Positions 26,061 through 35,485 of a DNA stretch of 64,000 bases are shown here, one piece after another (the stretch's first letter is position 1; the number at the start of each line of letters is the position of its first letter). The stretch is from Thermosphaera aggregans DSM 11486 (GTDB lineage Archaea > Thermoproteota > Thermoprotei_A > Sulfolobales > Desulfurococcaceae): contig NC_014160.1 of assembly GCF_000092185.1 (NCBI RefSeq), positions 744,001 to 808,000 on the forward strand. The letters are read 5' to 3'. The notes beneath the pieces were generated by a model. The model did not search any database. It worked only from the letters and a program-made list of their open reading frames with translations, and was not told the DNA's origin. The position numbers and the translations under genes are program-made.

Positions 26061-27053
26061 TCACCAGGAGTGGACGTATGGTTTGAACGCTTCCTCCCCT
26101 CTCAGGTATGCTGCGAGCTTGAAGGCTGTTTTCTTCAGTGCTTGCCTCAGGGTTGTGGGGGTTTCGCCCGGCGTGTTCGCCCTGGTTTCGTCCAGGGTTT
26201 TCGACAGGTTTTCAACGAGCCTGGATCTCGTCTCGTAGTCGAGGAGGCCGTTGACTTGTGTGGGCTTCCAGCCGTGTCTCAGCATGGCTAGTAGGGTCAT
26301 GTCGGCCGTGAACCTCCACTGCTCTATGTAGTCGAACACTAGTGTCGGGCTTCCCGAGCGGTCTGCGTGGAGGAAGCCGAGGTATGGGTCTAGGCCTGCC
26401 AGGACTACGGCTCTCCAGCACTCGCTGTAGAGTACTCCGTACAGGTAGTTTAGGGATTTGTTCACCAGGTCTTCCCCGTCCTGGTCTCTGCCGGTGAAGC
26501 CTAGTTCGCCCGGGATTAGCGCGGGGTATGCTGCCCAGTATGCTCTTGCTGCTTCGGCTTCGAGCGTGAGGAGCTTCTGCTTCATTTCTTGGCGGCTGGG
26601 CGTGCTGGGGGGTGTTTTACCGGCTATTTCAGCTATTTCCGTGTAGGCTTGCTTCAGCGTGGTGTTGCCTGTGTAGTAATAGTATCTCTTGATTAGTCCT
26701 GCCTGGTTGAGTATTTTGGCTTTGATTATTTCTGCCGCGGCCTCCAGGCCTTTCCCGTTGAAGCCTGCTTCATACTGTTTCCTCCTTGTTTCAACGGTTT
26801 TGTTTATGTAGACTGGGTATATTCTCCCGGTTGGGTTTCCCCTGCTGTCGAGGAATACTATGTCGACTCCGTGGTCTATGAGGTTTCTGATTGTTTTGCT
26901 TGTTATTGAGACGCCGCTTGACGCTATTATTAATTGCTCGATGCTTGATACTGGTGTTTCCAGGATTTTCCCTTCTTTTCTCGCTTCGATGACTACTAGT
27001 TGTTTTCTCGTTTTCACGCTTACTCCGTGCTTGGCGATTATTAGCTGTTTCAC
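26061..27053 (-). CDS. cas1: Spacer integrase Cas1
   Basis: Metal-dependent integrase that inserts spacers at the leader end. 330 residues from a GTG at 27053 that overlaps the csa1 stop (GTGA), with GGAG 10 bases upstream; it then begins MKQLIIAKHG, a typical Cas1 start. Active-site residues are visible: Glu in GVLYSECWRAV, His in YLGFLHADRSG and Asp in LVFDYIEQWR. A much longer open frame upstream (to 27809) only exists because the strand is T-poor and has few stops; it overlaps csa1 and is not coding. Confidence 0.95.
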   Translation of the reverse strand: MKQLIIAKHGVSVKTRKQLVVIEARKEGKILETPVSSIEQLIIASSGVSITSKTIRNLIDHGVDIVFLDSRGNPTGRIYPVYINKTVETRRKQYEAGFNGKGLEAAAEIIKAKILNQAGLIKRYYYYTGNTTLKQAYTEIAEIAGKTPPSTPSRQEMKQKLLTLEAEAARAYWAAYPALIPGELGFTGRDQDGEDLVNKSLNYLYGVLYSECWRAVVLAGLDPYLGFLHADRSGSPTLVFDYIEQWRFTADMTLLAMLRHGWKPTQVNGLLDYETRSRLVENLSKTLDETRANTPGETPTTLRQALKKTAFKLAAYLRGEEAFKPYVHSW

Positions 27054-27877
27054 TTGTTGCACGCTCCGTGGAGTGGGCATGTTGGCTGGCAGTTTAGGTC
27101 TTTGGGTGGTTCCGCGTCTTCTAGGAGCATGTCTATTATGTTGTCTCTTTCCTCTATGAAGAGTCTTCTCAGGGTGTTGGAGATGTAGACGGGTTTGTAT
27201 GTTATTCTCGGGTCTTCGGGGTTGTTTATGTATATTAGTAGTCCGTAGTCTCTTGGGGTTTCGTACGCGGCTTCTAGTGCTAGTGCGTAGCCTGTTATTG
27301 AGAGTTTGTGGAAGTCTCTTGGTGCTCCTGTTTTGAAGTCTATTATTACGCTGTCTGAGATTACGTCTACTGAGAGGTTTTGGCTCATGCCTAGTGGTGT
27401 TCCGTCGACCCTGTATTCGGAGTATGCTACGGGTTGCGGGGTTTCGTTGACTAGTTTCTCGTACATTGCTTCGCCGAGGATTGTTATGAGTGTTGCCTTG
27501 TATGTTTTCTCCACTGTTTTCTCGTATCCTTTCGGCGGGTTGAGTTTTCTCCATTTCTCGCTCAGGATTTGGTATGCTGTGTAGGGTTCCGTATTGTTGA
27601 TTAGGAGTTTCGCGGTTTCTTTGAGGGCTAGTGAGATTGCGTCGTGGATTAGCCTGCCGGTTAGGATTGGCTCGGTGGGTTCTGCGCGTGCCCCTGTCTT
27701 CCTCCTCAGCCATATGTCTCTTCTCGTCTCGCAGTATTTTGACGCTATTTCGCTTACTCCCAGGTTTAGGTATGCCCTGGGTTTTAAGGGGAGCCGGTCC
27801 CAGCTCCACCCTCTCAGCTCCGGGTCGACGGGGTCCGCTCTCGCGAGCTCGTAGAGCCTTCTAATGCTGCGGAACAT
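27050..27877 (-). CDS. csa1: Csa1, Cas4-family protein of the type I-A adaptation module
   Basis: 275 residues from ATG 27877. Family features: DPVDPELRGWSWDRLPLKPR, then GVSEIASKYCETRRDIWLRR (first Fe-S Cys), SVDVISDSVIIDFKTGAP (the D...DFK nuclease motif) and C-terminal CQPTCPLHGAC (three Fe-S cysteines). Csa1 works with Cas1, Cas2 and Cas4 in spacer uptake (known in Sulfolobales). First gene of the adaptation operon, next to the array leader. The frame stays open upstream to 28111, but that part encodes GFS-rich repeats from the leader and is unlikely to be translated. Confidence 0.9.
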   Translation of the reverse strand: MFRSIRRLYELARADPVDPELRGWSWDRLPLKPRAYLNLGVSEIASKYCETRRDIWLRRKTGARAEPTEPILTGRLIHDAISLALKETAKLLINNTEPYTAYQILSEKWRKLNPPKGYEKTVEKTYKATLITILGEAMYEKLVNETPQPVAYSEYRVDGTPLGMSQNLSVDVISDSVIIDFKTGAPRDFHKLSITGYALALEAAYETPRDYGLLIYINNPEDPRITYKPVYISNTLRRLFIEERDNIIDMLLEDAEPPKDLNCQPTCPLHGACNK

Positions 27878-28205
27878 GACCCTGCGGAGGATCAAGGCCT
27901 CCACCAGCCACTGGCTTGTCTCCAACCCTATTAAAACCCCCTCATCATCAGCCCCGGAAAATCCCGGGAAAGCCCGGGAACCCGTTGAAAAACCCCCGCG
28001 AACCCTCCTGATCACGGCCGCGGAAAACCCCAGCCCGCCCCGGGAAAAACGAGAAAATCCCGGAAAACCCCGGGAACCCAGCCACCCAGCCAGCCCACGA
28101 TCACTGATCAACCCCCCAACACCATCACGCGCAGACCCCGATCAAAAAGCAAAACATTAAATACCAGTAGCAAACCTAAAATAAACAATGAAACAAGCAA
28201 AAACG
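27878..28205 (+). promoter_or_regulatory. CRISPR leader
   Basis: About 330 bases between csa1 and the first repeat. The middle (27950-28080) holds seven imperfect copies of a CCCGG(G)AAA motif, for example at 27963, 27973, 28038, 28059 and 28068. Near the array are the TATA-like CATTAAATACC (about 28152-28163) and an A-rich stretch, which place the array transcript start about 20 bases before the first repeat. The leader lies at this end because the decayed repeats are at the other end. Confidence 0.8.
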
Positions 28206-31200
28206 GAAACAATAGAGAAAAATTGAAAGCAGGGAATTCTTTAAAGCTTTAGAAGCGCAAAAAGTCGAGGAGAAACAATAGAGAAAAATTGAAAGGTTGA
28301 TGGCTTAACAACAATTGGTTTTGGCGGTGTGAGAAACAATAGAGAAAAATTGAAAGATATATGTAGTATCGGTAAGTGCTAGTGCTGTATCAGCAAATAA
28401 AGAAACAATAGAGAAAAATTGAAAGCGTATTACTAATACGCCTTTTCTGCCCTCATCGGTTTCGGTTGAAACAATAGAGAAAAATTGAAAGACACTTAGT
28501 CGTGAAAAATCCAAGCCGAAAGAATACCCTGGAAACAATAGAGAAAAATTGAAAGCGCTATACTCCATCACATACAAGTTGTCCTCGCCCCGGGAAACAA
28601 TAGAGAAAAATTGAAAGGTGTTAATAAAGCAACCCTACACCGCATACGCTATAATCGTGAAGAAACAATAGAGAAAAATTGAAAGTATATTGCTCGCGCA
28701 ATTCTTTAAGCTCTTTTCTCAAAGAAACAATAGAGAAAAATTGAAAGATCGCAGCAACGCTATCGAGCCTATGTGTTGATTCGTTGGAAACAATAGAGAA
28801 AAATTGAAAGACGTTTGAATCCGCGATGGAAACATCGGCTTTAGTAAGAGAAACAATAGAGAAAAATTGAAAGACCGCGAGGAGCGGGGCGAGAAATTAT
28901 TGTTTCCTGTTGGAAACAATAGAGAAAAATTGAAAGCGTGTAAGGTTGCTAACGCTTGATAAGCTAACACCGTTCACCGGAAACAATAGAGAAAAATTGA
29001 AAGCTACGGGTTCGAGCTTAAAAAAGCCGTTTTCGAGAGCGAGAAACAATAGAGAAAAATTGAAAGTTGAGGCTCTCAGCTAGCTGGGGTATCAGCGATT
29101 TGAACACTGAAACAATAGAGAAAAATTGAAAGATTTCTACATTTCATAATTGAGGTGTAATATATGTCCCAGACGAAACAATAGAGAAAAATTGAAAGCG
29201 AACAAATTAATCATTAGTAATGGCAAAATGATATACGAGAAACAATAGAGAAAAATTGAAAGTATTGTTAAATGGTGTTTATTTGCTGATACAGCACTAG
29301 CACGAAACAATAGAGAAAAATTGAAAGTCGCAGGGTCAAATGTGGTTATAGCGGACATTTATATCACCCCGAAACAATAGAGAAAAATTGAAAGTGTGCT
29401 TTACACGGCTGATGAACCGCCTCATTACCCAATTGAGAAACAATAGAGAAAAATTGAAAGATGGAGCTAGAGCTCATAAAGCTAATTATCCTATTTCTAA
29501 TGAAACAATAGAGAAAAATTGAAAGTCATAGTTGAATATGACTCATACAGCGTTAATGCGTCGTCAGAAACAATAGAGAAAAATTGAAAGTACCATAAGC
29601 TTTTTTCATTAGTGATTTACAATGACGGCGGAAACAATAGAGAAAAATTGAAAGAAAATTGAAAGTATTTCACACTCCTCCAGGGGTGCATTTACACACC
29701 CCCTTGAAACAATAGAGAAAAATTGAAAGAGACAAGACTTCACGATTGGAGTAATAAACGATGTAGTATGAAACAATAGAGAAAAATTGAAAGCTAGTCC
29801 CATATGTAAGGTCTAATATGCGTATTGGTGGCTTGAGAAACAATAGAGAAAAATTGAAAGTATCCATATTGTTCCGAATGACCTATTCATTTGTGCATTG
29901 AAACAATAGAGAAAAATTGAAAGTGGGACAGTGCCACTACGCATATGGCTGTGAGCCCAACTATGAAACAATAGAGAAAAATTGAAAGAATAAGGAAATG
30001 AAGGAAGCGTTTGCGAAAAAGCTAAGAGAAACAATAGAGAAAAATTGAAAGGAGGATTGGATTCCTGGTAACTTGTGTGAGCCAATACTACGTGAAACAA
30101 TAGAGAAAAATTGAAAGCACAACTCAAACTCAAATTAGCTATTACGAATTCGCAAATAAGGAAACAATAGAGAAAAATTGAAAGCACAAGCATATACAAC
30201 TTGCTCGACACAATGGATAAGTATGGAAACAATAGAGAAAAATTGAAAGCCGAACCCGTCGTGCTGGGTAGTGTAAAAGTTTACGAGCCTGAAACAATAG
30301 AGAAAAATTGAAAGTGTATTATATCCAATATTCCGTATATTCTAGCACTCATTGCATGAAACAATAGAGAAAAATTGAAAGAAGATAAAAGTGAGCATTG
30401 TGAAAATAGGGAGTGGAAAAGCGAAACAATAGAGAAAAATTGAAAGCTCATTACCGCGCAATTGTTCAAGCTTATTTGCGAATTCGTGAAACAATAGAGA
30501 AAAATTGAAAGTCACGGCAAAGCCCTGGAAAACGTACGGCAGCATCGTGGCTACTGCGAAACAATAGAGAAAAATTGAAAGTCGCCTTCGACTTCACATC
30601 CCTCATCAACATGATAACGCAGAAACAATAGAGAAAAATTGAAAGTTAACCGTTTTTCTTCCCCTGTTCGCCACAGTTGGATTTTTGAAACAATAGAGAA
30701 AAATTGAAAGCTAAAAACATTAAGCCCAATGGGGATTAAAGGTAAAAGCAGGCTGAAACAATAGAGAAAAATTGAAAGTATATTCGCGTGAGTTTAAAGC
30801 GAAATGGCGAGATAGTTGTGAAACAATAGAGAAAAATTGAAAGTGAGGATAGGGATTGTCTGGGAGTGCCCGTGGACTCCCAGTGAAACAATAGAGAAAA
30901 ATTGAAAGTTTGATACGGTAAACAAAATACAACATGATTAGTAAGATAAATAGAAACAATAGAGAAAAATTGAAAGTTAATTTTACCGGTACGGGATAAT
31001 TTTTCATCACAAAGGGAAACAATAGAGAAAAATTGAAAGTTTTTAATCAATTGGGAAGCGTTAATAGCTCTTACCAGAAACAATAGAGAAAAATTGAAAG
31101 AGACTTGAGACCCAGGGACATGAGACCCCACCGAGAAACATAGAAACAATAGAGAAAAATTGAAAGTAATAAACGCTCACGGGTGAAACGCTTAGTGCAT

Positions 31201-33924
31201 GTAGGAAACAATAGAGAAAAATTGAAAGCTTGAAAACCGTCACCTGGCTGGTGTAGTCCTCGATGACAAACTTTCTGAAACAATAGAGAAAAATTGAAAG
31301 CTACAACATTGTTTAGACTAATACCTTTATGCTCAGCTAATTGGAAACAATAGAGAAAAATTGAAAGTTGTATCGATAGCTATTAACATGGGCTTGTCGC
31401 TTAGAAACAATAGAGAAAAATTGAAAGAGCCCAGCCCCGAAGCTCAGCCTTTTTTTCAAGCCCTTTCCTGAAACAATAGAGAAAAATTGAAAGTGTGCCC
31501 CTCCGTAGTGATTGCTACTTTCTGCTGTGTTAGAAACAATAGAGAAAAATTGAAAGCAGCACATTGGATATGGTATAAACCTCTATTATAAGTGGAAACA
31601 ATAGAGAAAAATTGAAAGAGAGTGGATTGTGAACAAGGGGACTGTGAGCGAGGAGGAGAAGAAACAATAGAGAAAAATTGAAAGTTCTTACATTCTTACG
31701 CGGAATTTTCCGCGTGTAAGAATGGAAACAATAGAGAAAAATTGAAAGGTCTCGCGTGCTAGCAGGTTGAGTGCGGTCGGGGTTTTAGTCGAAACAATAG
31801 AGAAAAATTGAAAGATAACGTTGAGTTGCTGTTCAACGTGCCCAGGGATAAGCTCAGAAACAATAGAGAAAAATTGAAAGGACGCCCTAGCCTTCGCGAT
31901 CCCCTGCTTCGTCCTCTCGCGAAACAATAGAGAAAAATTGAAAGAGAAATACAAGCGATATAAGATAAAAGGAAACAATAGAGAAAAATTGAAAGAGTAG
32001 GAAGCCGTCGGGGCTTCTTGTTTTATCGTAAAGAAACAATAGAGAAAAATTGAAAGAGGGCCACGCCAAGGACAGCTAAGAGCGGTATAAGCTTCGAAAC
32101 AATAGAGAAAAATTGAAAGCTTAAAAACGGTCCTCCAAACCCCCCGGTAACGCCCCAGAAACAATAGAGAAAAATTGAAAGCTTAGTGCTTACTGAAACA
32201 TATGACAACTATGTGAACAGTAAGAATGAAACAATAGAGAAAAATTGAAAGAGCCAGCACGAGTTAAGCGTCCACGTCTCGTTTGTTTTGTTGAAACAAT
32301 AGAGAAAAATTGAAAGCTAACGCCAATACCTCTTCAACCATAGCCCACTGTGGCAGGAAACAATAGAGAAAAATTGAAAGTTTTTTAACAACGCTAAAAC
32401 ATCACTGTCAATCATAATGGAAACAATAGAGAAAAATTGAAAGTTATGCTGGTTTTGAAGAAATTGGTTGAGTCAACCAGGTAAATTGAAACAATAGAGA
32501 AAAATTGAAAGACTTACTTATGTTAAAATCGTAGATATCTTGAAAACGCTGAAACAATAGAGAAAAATTGAAAGAGACAGCGCTAGAGAATGGTCATGTT
32601 AAGAAGCTAGGGTTTAGAAACAATAGAGAAAAATTGAAAGTCGAAATACCATGTGTAAAGATGGGGTGCTATAGTGTCGCCGGGAAACAATAGAGAAAAA
32701 TTGAAAGATTTGATAACTTGTAATGTAGTCATTTACTCCTAGATAGGAAACAATAGAGAAAAATTGAAAGAATATGGTTGTTTTCAAGCGCTATAGCAAG
32801 CTCGGGGGTTGAAACAATAGAGAAAAATTGAAAGCGCGGAAACGCAGCAGTTTAAAATCCGAACCAATCGGTGAAACAATAGAGAAAAATTGAAAGAATA
32901 TGTAAAGGAGAAAATCCTGTATTATGAGAAAAACGGGAATGAAACAATAGAGAAAAATTGAAAGATTCAGCGTGTCAATGCTAGTGTCCTTATAGAAGTT
33001 GAACACCTGAAACAATAGAGAAAAATTGAAAGCAATCTATATGATGTGCCATTCCATATTATTAAATGGTGTTGAAACAATAGAGAAAAATTGAAAGTTA
33101 ATAAGGATATTAGAAAAACCCAAAAAGCGAAAAATATAGAAACAATAGAGAAAAATTGAAAGGGGTTTACAGGCTCACGGGCCTCGGTGAATACTATGTG
33201 AAACAATAGAGAAAAATTGAAAGTATGGAAACATATCCCGCATAGAAGATTCGAGAAAATGGCTGAAACAATAGAGAAAAATTGAAAGAAGCAAAAACCA
33301 AACCCACAGGTTAACTCCCCAAACCAGGAAACAATAGAGAAAAATTGAAAGCCAGTATTACATTCACGGAAGACTTCACGGTCTGCACTAAGAAACAATA
33401 GAGAAAAATTGAAAGGTATAAAATGATATTTGAGAAATGCTATAGGGATAAAACGAAACAATAGAGAAAAATTGAAAGACCATTGCCAAGCCAATCGTCA
33501 TGTTCAACAAGCTCGACAGGAAACAATAGAGAAAAATTGAAAGTGTGCAACGTTGAACGGGTTGACGTAGTCGCTTAGCATGAAACAATAGAGAAAAATT
33601 GAAAGCCTCCCACGGGGCCAGAGGACCCTCCTATTAAACTATGGTGAAACAATAGAGAAAAATTGAAAGGTTGACAGGGCGGTTGTCAGGCTTGGCGATG
33701 CTAATATTGAGAAACAATAGAGAAAAATTGAAAGGCGTTTATCGCTTAACCGCTCTAGGCGAATACTACGTTAAGAAACAATAGAGAAAAATTGAAAGAT
33801 CGTTTCCCAGAGGGTCAATCCTACCTACCCATGCATTGAAACAATAGAGAAAATTGAAAGTTCATATCCGTATGCGTATTGTGGATTGAGCTTCCTAACC
33901 GAAACAATAGGGAAAAATTGAAAG
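28206..33924 (+). CRISPR. CRISPR array, 89 repeats of 24 bp (hand count)
   Basis: The 24-bp repeat begins GAAACAATAG, continues AGAAAA and ends ATTGAAAG; the end ATTGAAAG is the standard 8-nt crRNA handle, so the plus strand is the crRNA strand. I counted 89 repeats and 88 spacers, mostly 37-45 nt. All repeats are identical as far as I could see, except the last two: at 33838 one A is lost (23 bp) and at 33901 AGAG is AGGG. One spacer is only 27 nt (31945-31971), and one (29655-29705) starts with an 11-nt copy of the repeat end. Translations of the minus strand through the array give repeated FNFSLLF/FQFFSIVS/LSIFLYCF peptides that are artefacts of the repeat. Confidence 0.99.
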
Positions 33925-34147
33925 ACTATTCTTTTGTCTTGATGGATTGGAACGATGGGGGGTGGGTGGTTTTCGGCTGGGATTTGGGCTGTTTCTCGGC
34001 GGGTTTGATGGTGGGGGTTGAAGGCTGGTTTAACGTGTTCCCTGCTGTTTCTGATCCTGGGGCGGGGTGGGGTTGCGGCGGGCTGTGGGAGGTTTTTAAG
34101 GCGTGCCCCTCTTTATAAACCATGGCTTACTATAGCAGGGGTTTAGA
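33925..34147. other. Array trailer and mre11 promoter
   Basis: No gene. The plus strand is strikingly G- and T-rich from 33925 to about 34105, then turns A/C-rich inside mre11. The TATA box CTTTATAAAC (34111-34120) is about 30 bases before the TTG start of mre11. A 79-residue frame on the plus strand starting inside the last spacer is not credible. Confidence 0.6.
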
Positions 34148-35485
34148 TTGCTTGTCGCACACTTCGCTGACACACACCTCGGGAGAATCCTTTACGGCAT
34201 CCGCGAGACGGAGGAGCAGATCATAAATCATTTCGAACAAGCCGTTGACCAAGCGCTCGCGGAGCACGTTGACGCGTTCATCTTCGCCGGAGACTTCCTC
34301 GACGAGAGAAAACCCCCCATCAGAGTGTTGAAAAAAGCTATTGAAATAGTTGAGAAGATAACCGGGAAGGGAGTAGCAGTCTTCATGGTCCCAGGCGAGC
34401 ACGACAGGTGGACGAGGGGAGACGACTCCCCCCAAGCCCTCTTCAGAAACGCCTACACGCCGGGACGCAACAAATACTTCACCAAGAGAATCTCGAAAAA
34501 CGGGAGAGAATACGTCTTCACAGGCCTCAACTACATCTACGTCAGAAGCAGCGACGAGGCAAGACAAGCCCTACACCAGCAAGTAATGGAGGCAGACAAG
34601 GCCGCAGGCCGCTACGACATCCTAATAATGCACCAGAACATTGAAAACTACTTCCCACTAGACAAGGGGCTAAGCATCAGCAACATACCCGCAACACCCA
34701 GGTACGTCGCAATGGGCCACCTCCACAGAAGAATACTCGACAAGAGAGCCGTCGAGGGCAAAAACCAGGTAATAGCATACCCGGGAAGCATAGACGTCCT
34801 CAACGTGGAAGAAGCAGAAGAGGCGAGAAGAAACGGTAAAGGATTCTACATAGTAGACCTAACCCCGGAAGAACCCATAGTGCACAAAATCAACGTGGAG
34901 ACAACACCATTCGAATACGTAGAAGCAAGCGCTAAAGAATCCGACTGGAGGCCTAAAATAGCCGAAGCACTAGCAAGGCTCGCGAAGCAAGTCAGCCAAG
35001 GCAACAAGGGAATACTCTACGTTAAAATAACAATGAGCACGGGGGAAACAGTAAGCCTTGAAAGAATAATCAACCTCATAATCGAGGAAAAGAAAAAGAA
35101 GCTCCCGGGCAGCCATGACCTCATATTCCACAAGTTAGAGAGAAAGCTCGCCCAGGAAACCCTCGAGAAGCCGAGCGGGCAGCTCCAAACCCCCCGCGGA
35201 GAACTCGAAACGCTCGCAGACTACCTGACCAGGGAGCTGGGGGCAAAACCCGAAGAGGCTTCAAAACTAGCCGAACACCTCTCAAGCCTGAAAGAAGCCT
35301 TCAGACAGGGCGACGAGGAATCACTAGAGCAAACACTAGAGGAGCTGGCCAAAGCAGGCTTCTGGAGCAGGATCGGGATACCCGAGGAGTACATTAAACT
35401 GGAGGAGGCAAAACCCCCCGCCGCCGGGCGAAGCGAGCCCAACGCCAGGAAACCATCCAGGCTCACAGAATACTTTAAAAGGTGA
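34148..35485 (+). CDS. mre11: DNA double-strand break repair nuclease Mre11
   Basis: Mn-dependent exo/endonuclease of the Mre11-Rad50 complex. Phosphoesterase motifs: HFADTHLG (Asp8, His10), FAGDFLDE (Asp49), VPGEHDRW (Glu84, His85), MHQNIENYFP, and AMGHLHRR with GSID after it. Position 84 is Asn in most Mre11 (GNHD); here it is Glu. The C-terminal half is a helical Rad50-binding and linker region. 445 residues. TTG start by TATA distance and by the conserved MLVAHFADTH. First gene of mre11-rad50-nurA-herA; the stop overlaps the rad50 start. Confidence 0.95.
   Translation: MLVAHFADTHLGRILYGIRETEEQIINHFEQAVDQALAEHVDAFIFAGDFLDERKPPIRVLKKAIEIVEKITGKGVAVFMVPGEHDRWTRGDDSPQALFRNAYTPGRNKYFTKRISKNGREYVFTGLNYIYVRSSDEARQALHQQVMEADKAAGRYDILIMHQNIENYFPLDKGLSISNIPATPRYVAMGHLHRRILDKRAVEGKNQVIAYPGSIDVLNVEEAEEARRNGKGFYIVDLTPEEPIVHKINVETTPFEYVEASAKESDWRPKIAEALARLAKQVSQGNKGILYVKITMSTGETVSLERIINLIIEEKKKKLPGSHDLIFHKLERKLAQETLEKPSGQLQTPRGELETLADYLTRELGAKPEEASKLAEHLSSLKEAFRQGDEESLEQTLEELAKAGFWSRIGIPEEYIKLEEAKPPAAGRSEPNARKPSRLTEYFKR

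Noticed and set aside
27054-27809. Upstream extension of the cas1 frame, rich in Arg, Asn and Pro
   Set aside because: It overlaps the well-supported csa1 in another frame and is open only because the strand is poor in T.
28686-30487. Similarity between spacers carrying CGCGCAATT near 28690 and 30455, and KKLR-like peptides at 29989
   Set aside because: Only short matches and generic coiled-coil codons; chance cannot be excluded.
28305-33588. Many minus-strand frames with repeated FNFSLLF, FQFFSIVS or LSIFLYCF peptides
   Set aside because: They are the CRISPR repeat translated in three frames; no gene.
33879-34118. 79-residue frame in the array trailer
   Set aside because: Starts inside the last spacer, runs through the last repeat and is Gly/Trp-rich from the G/T-biased DNA.
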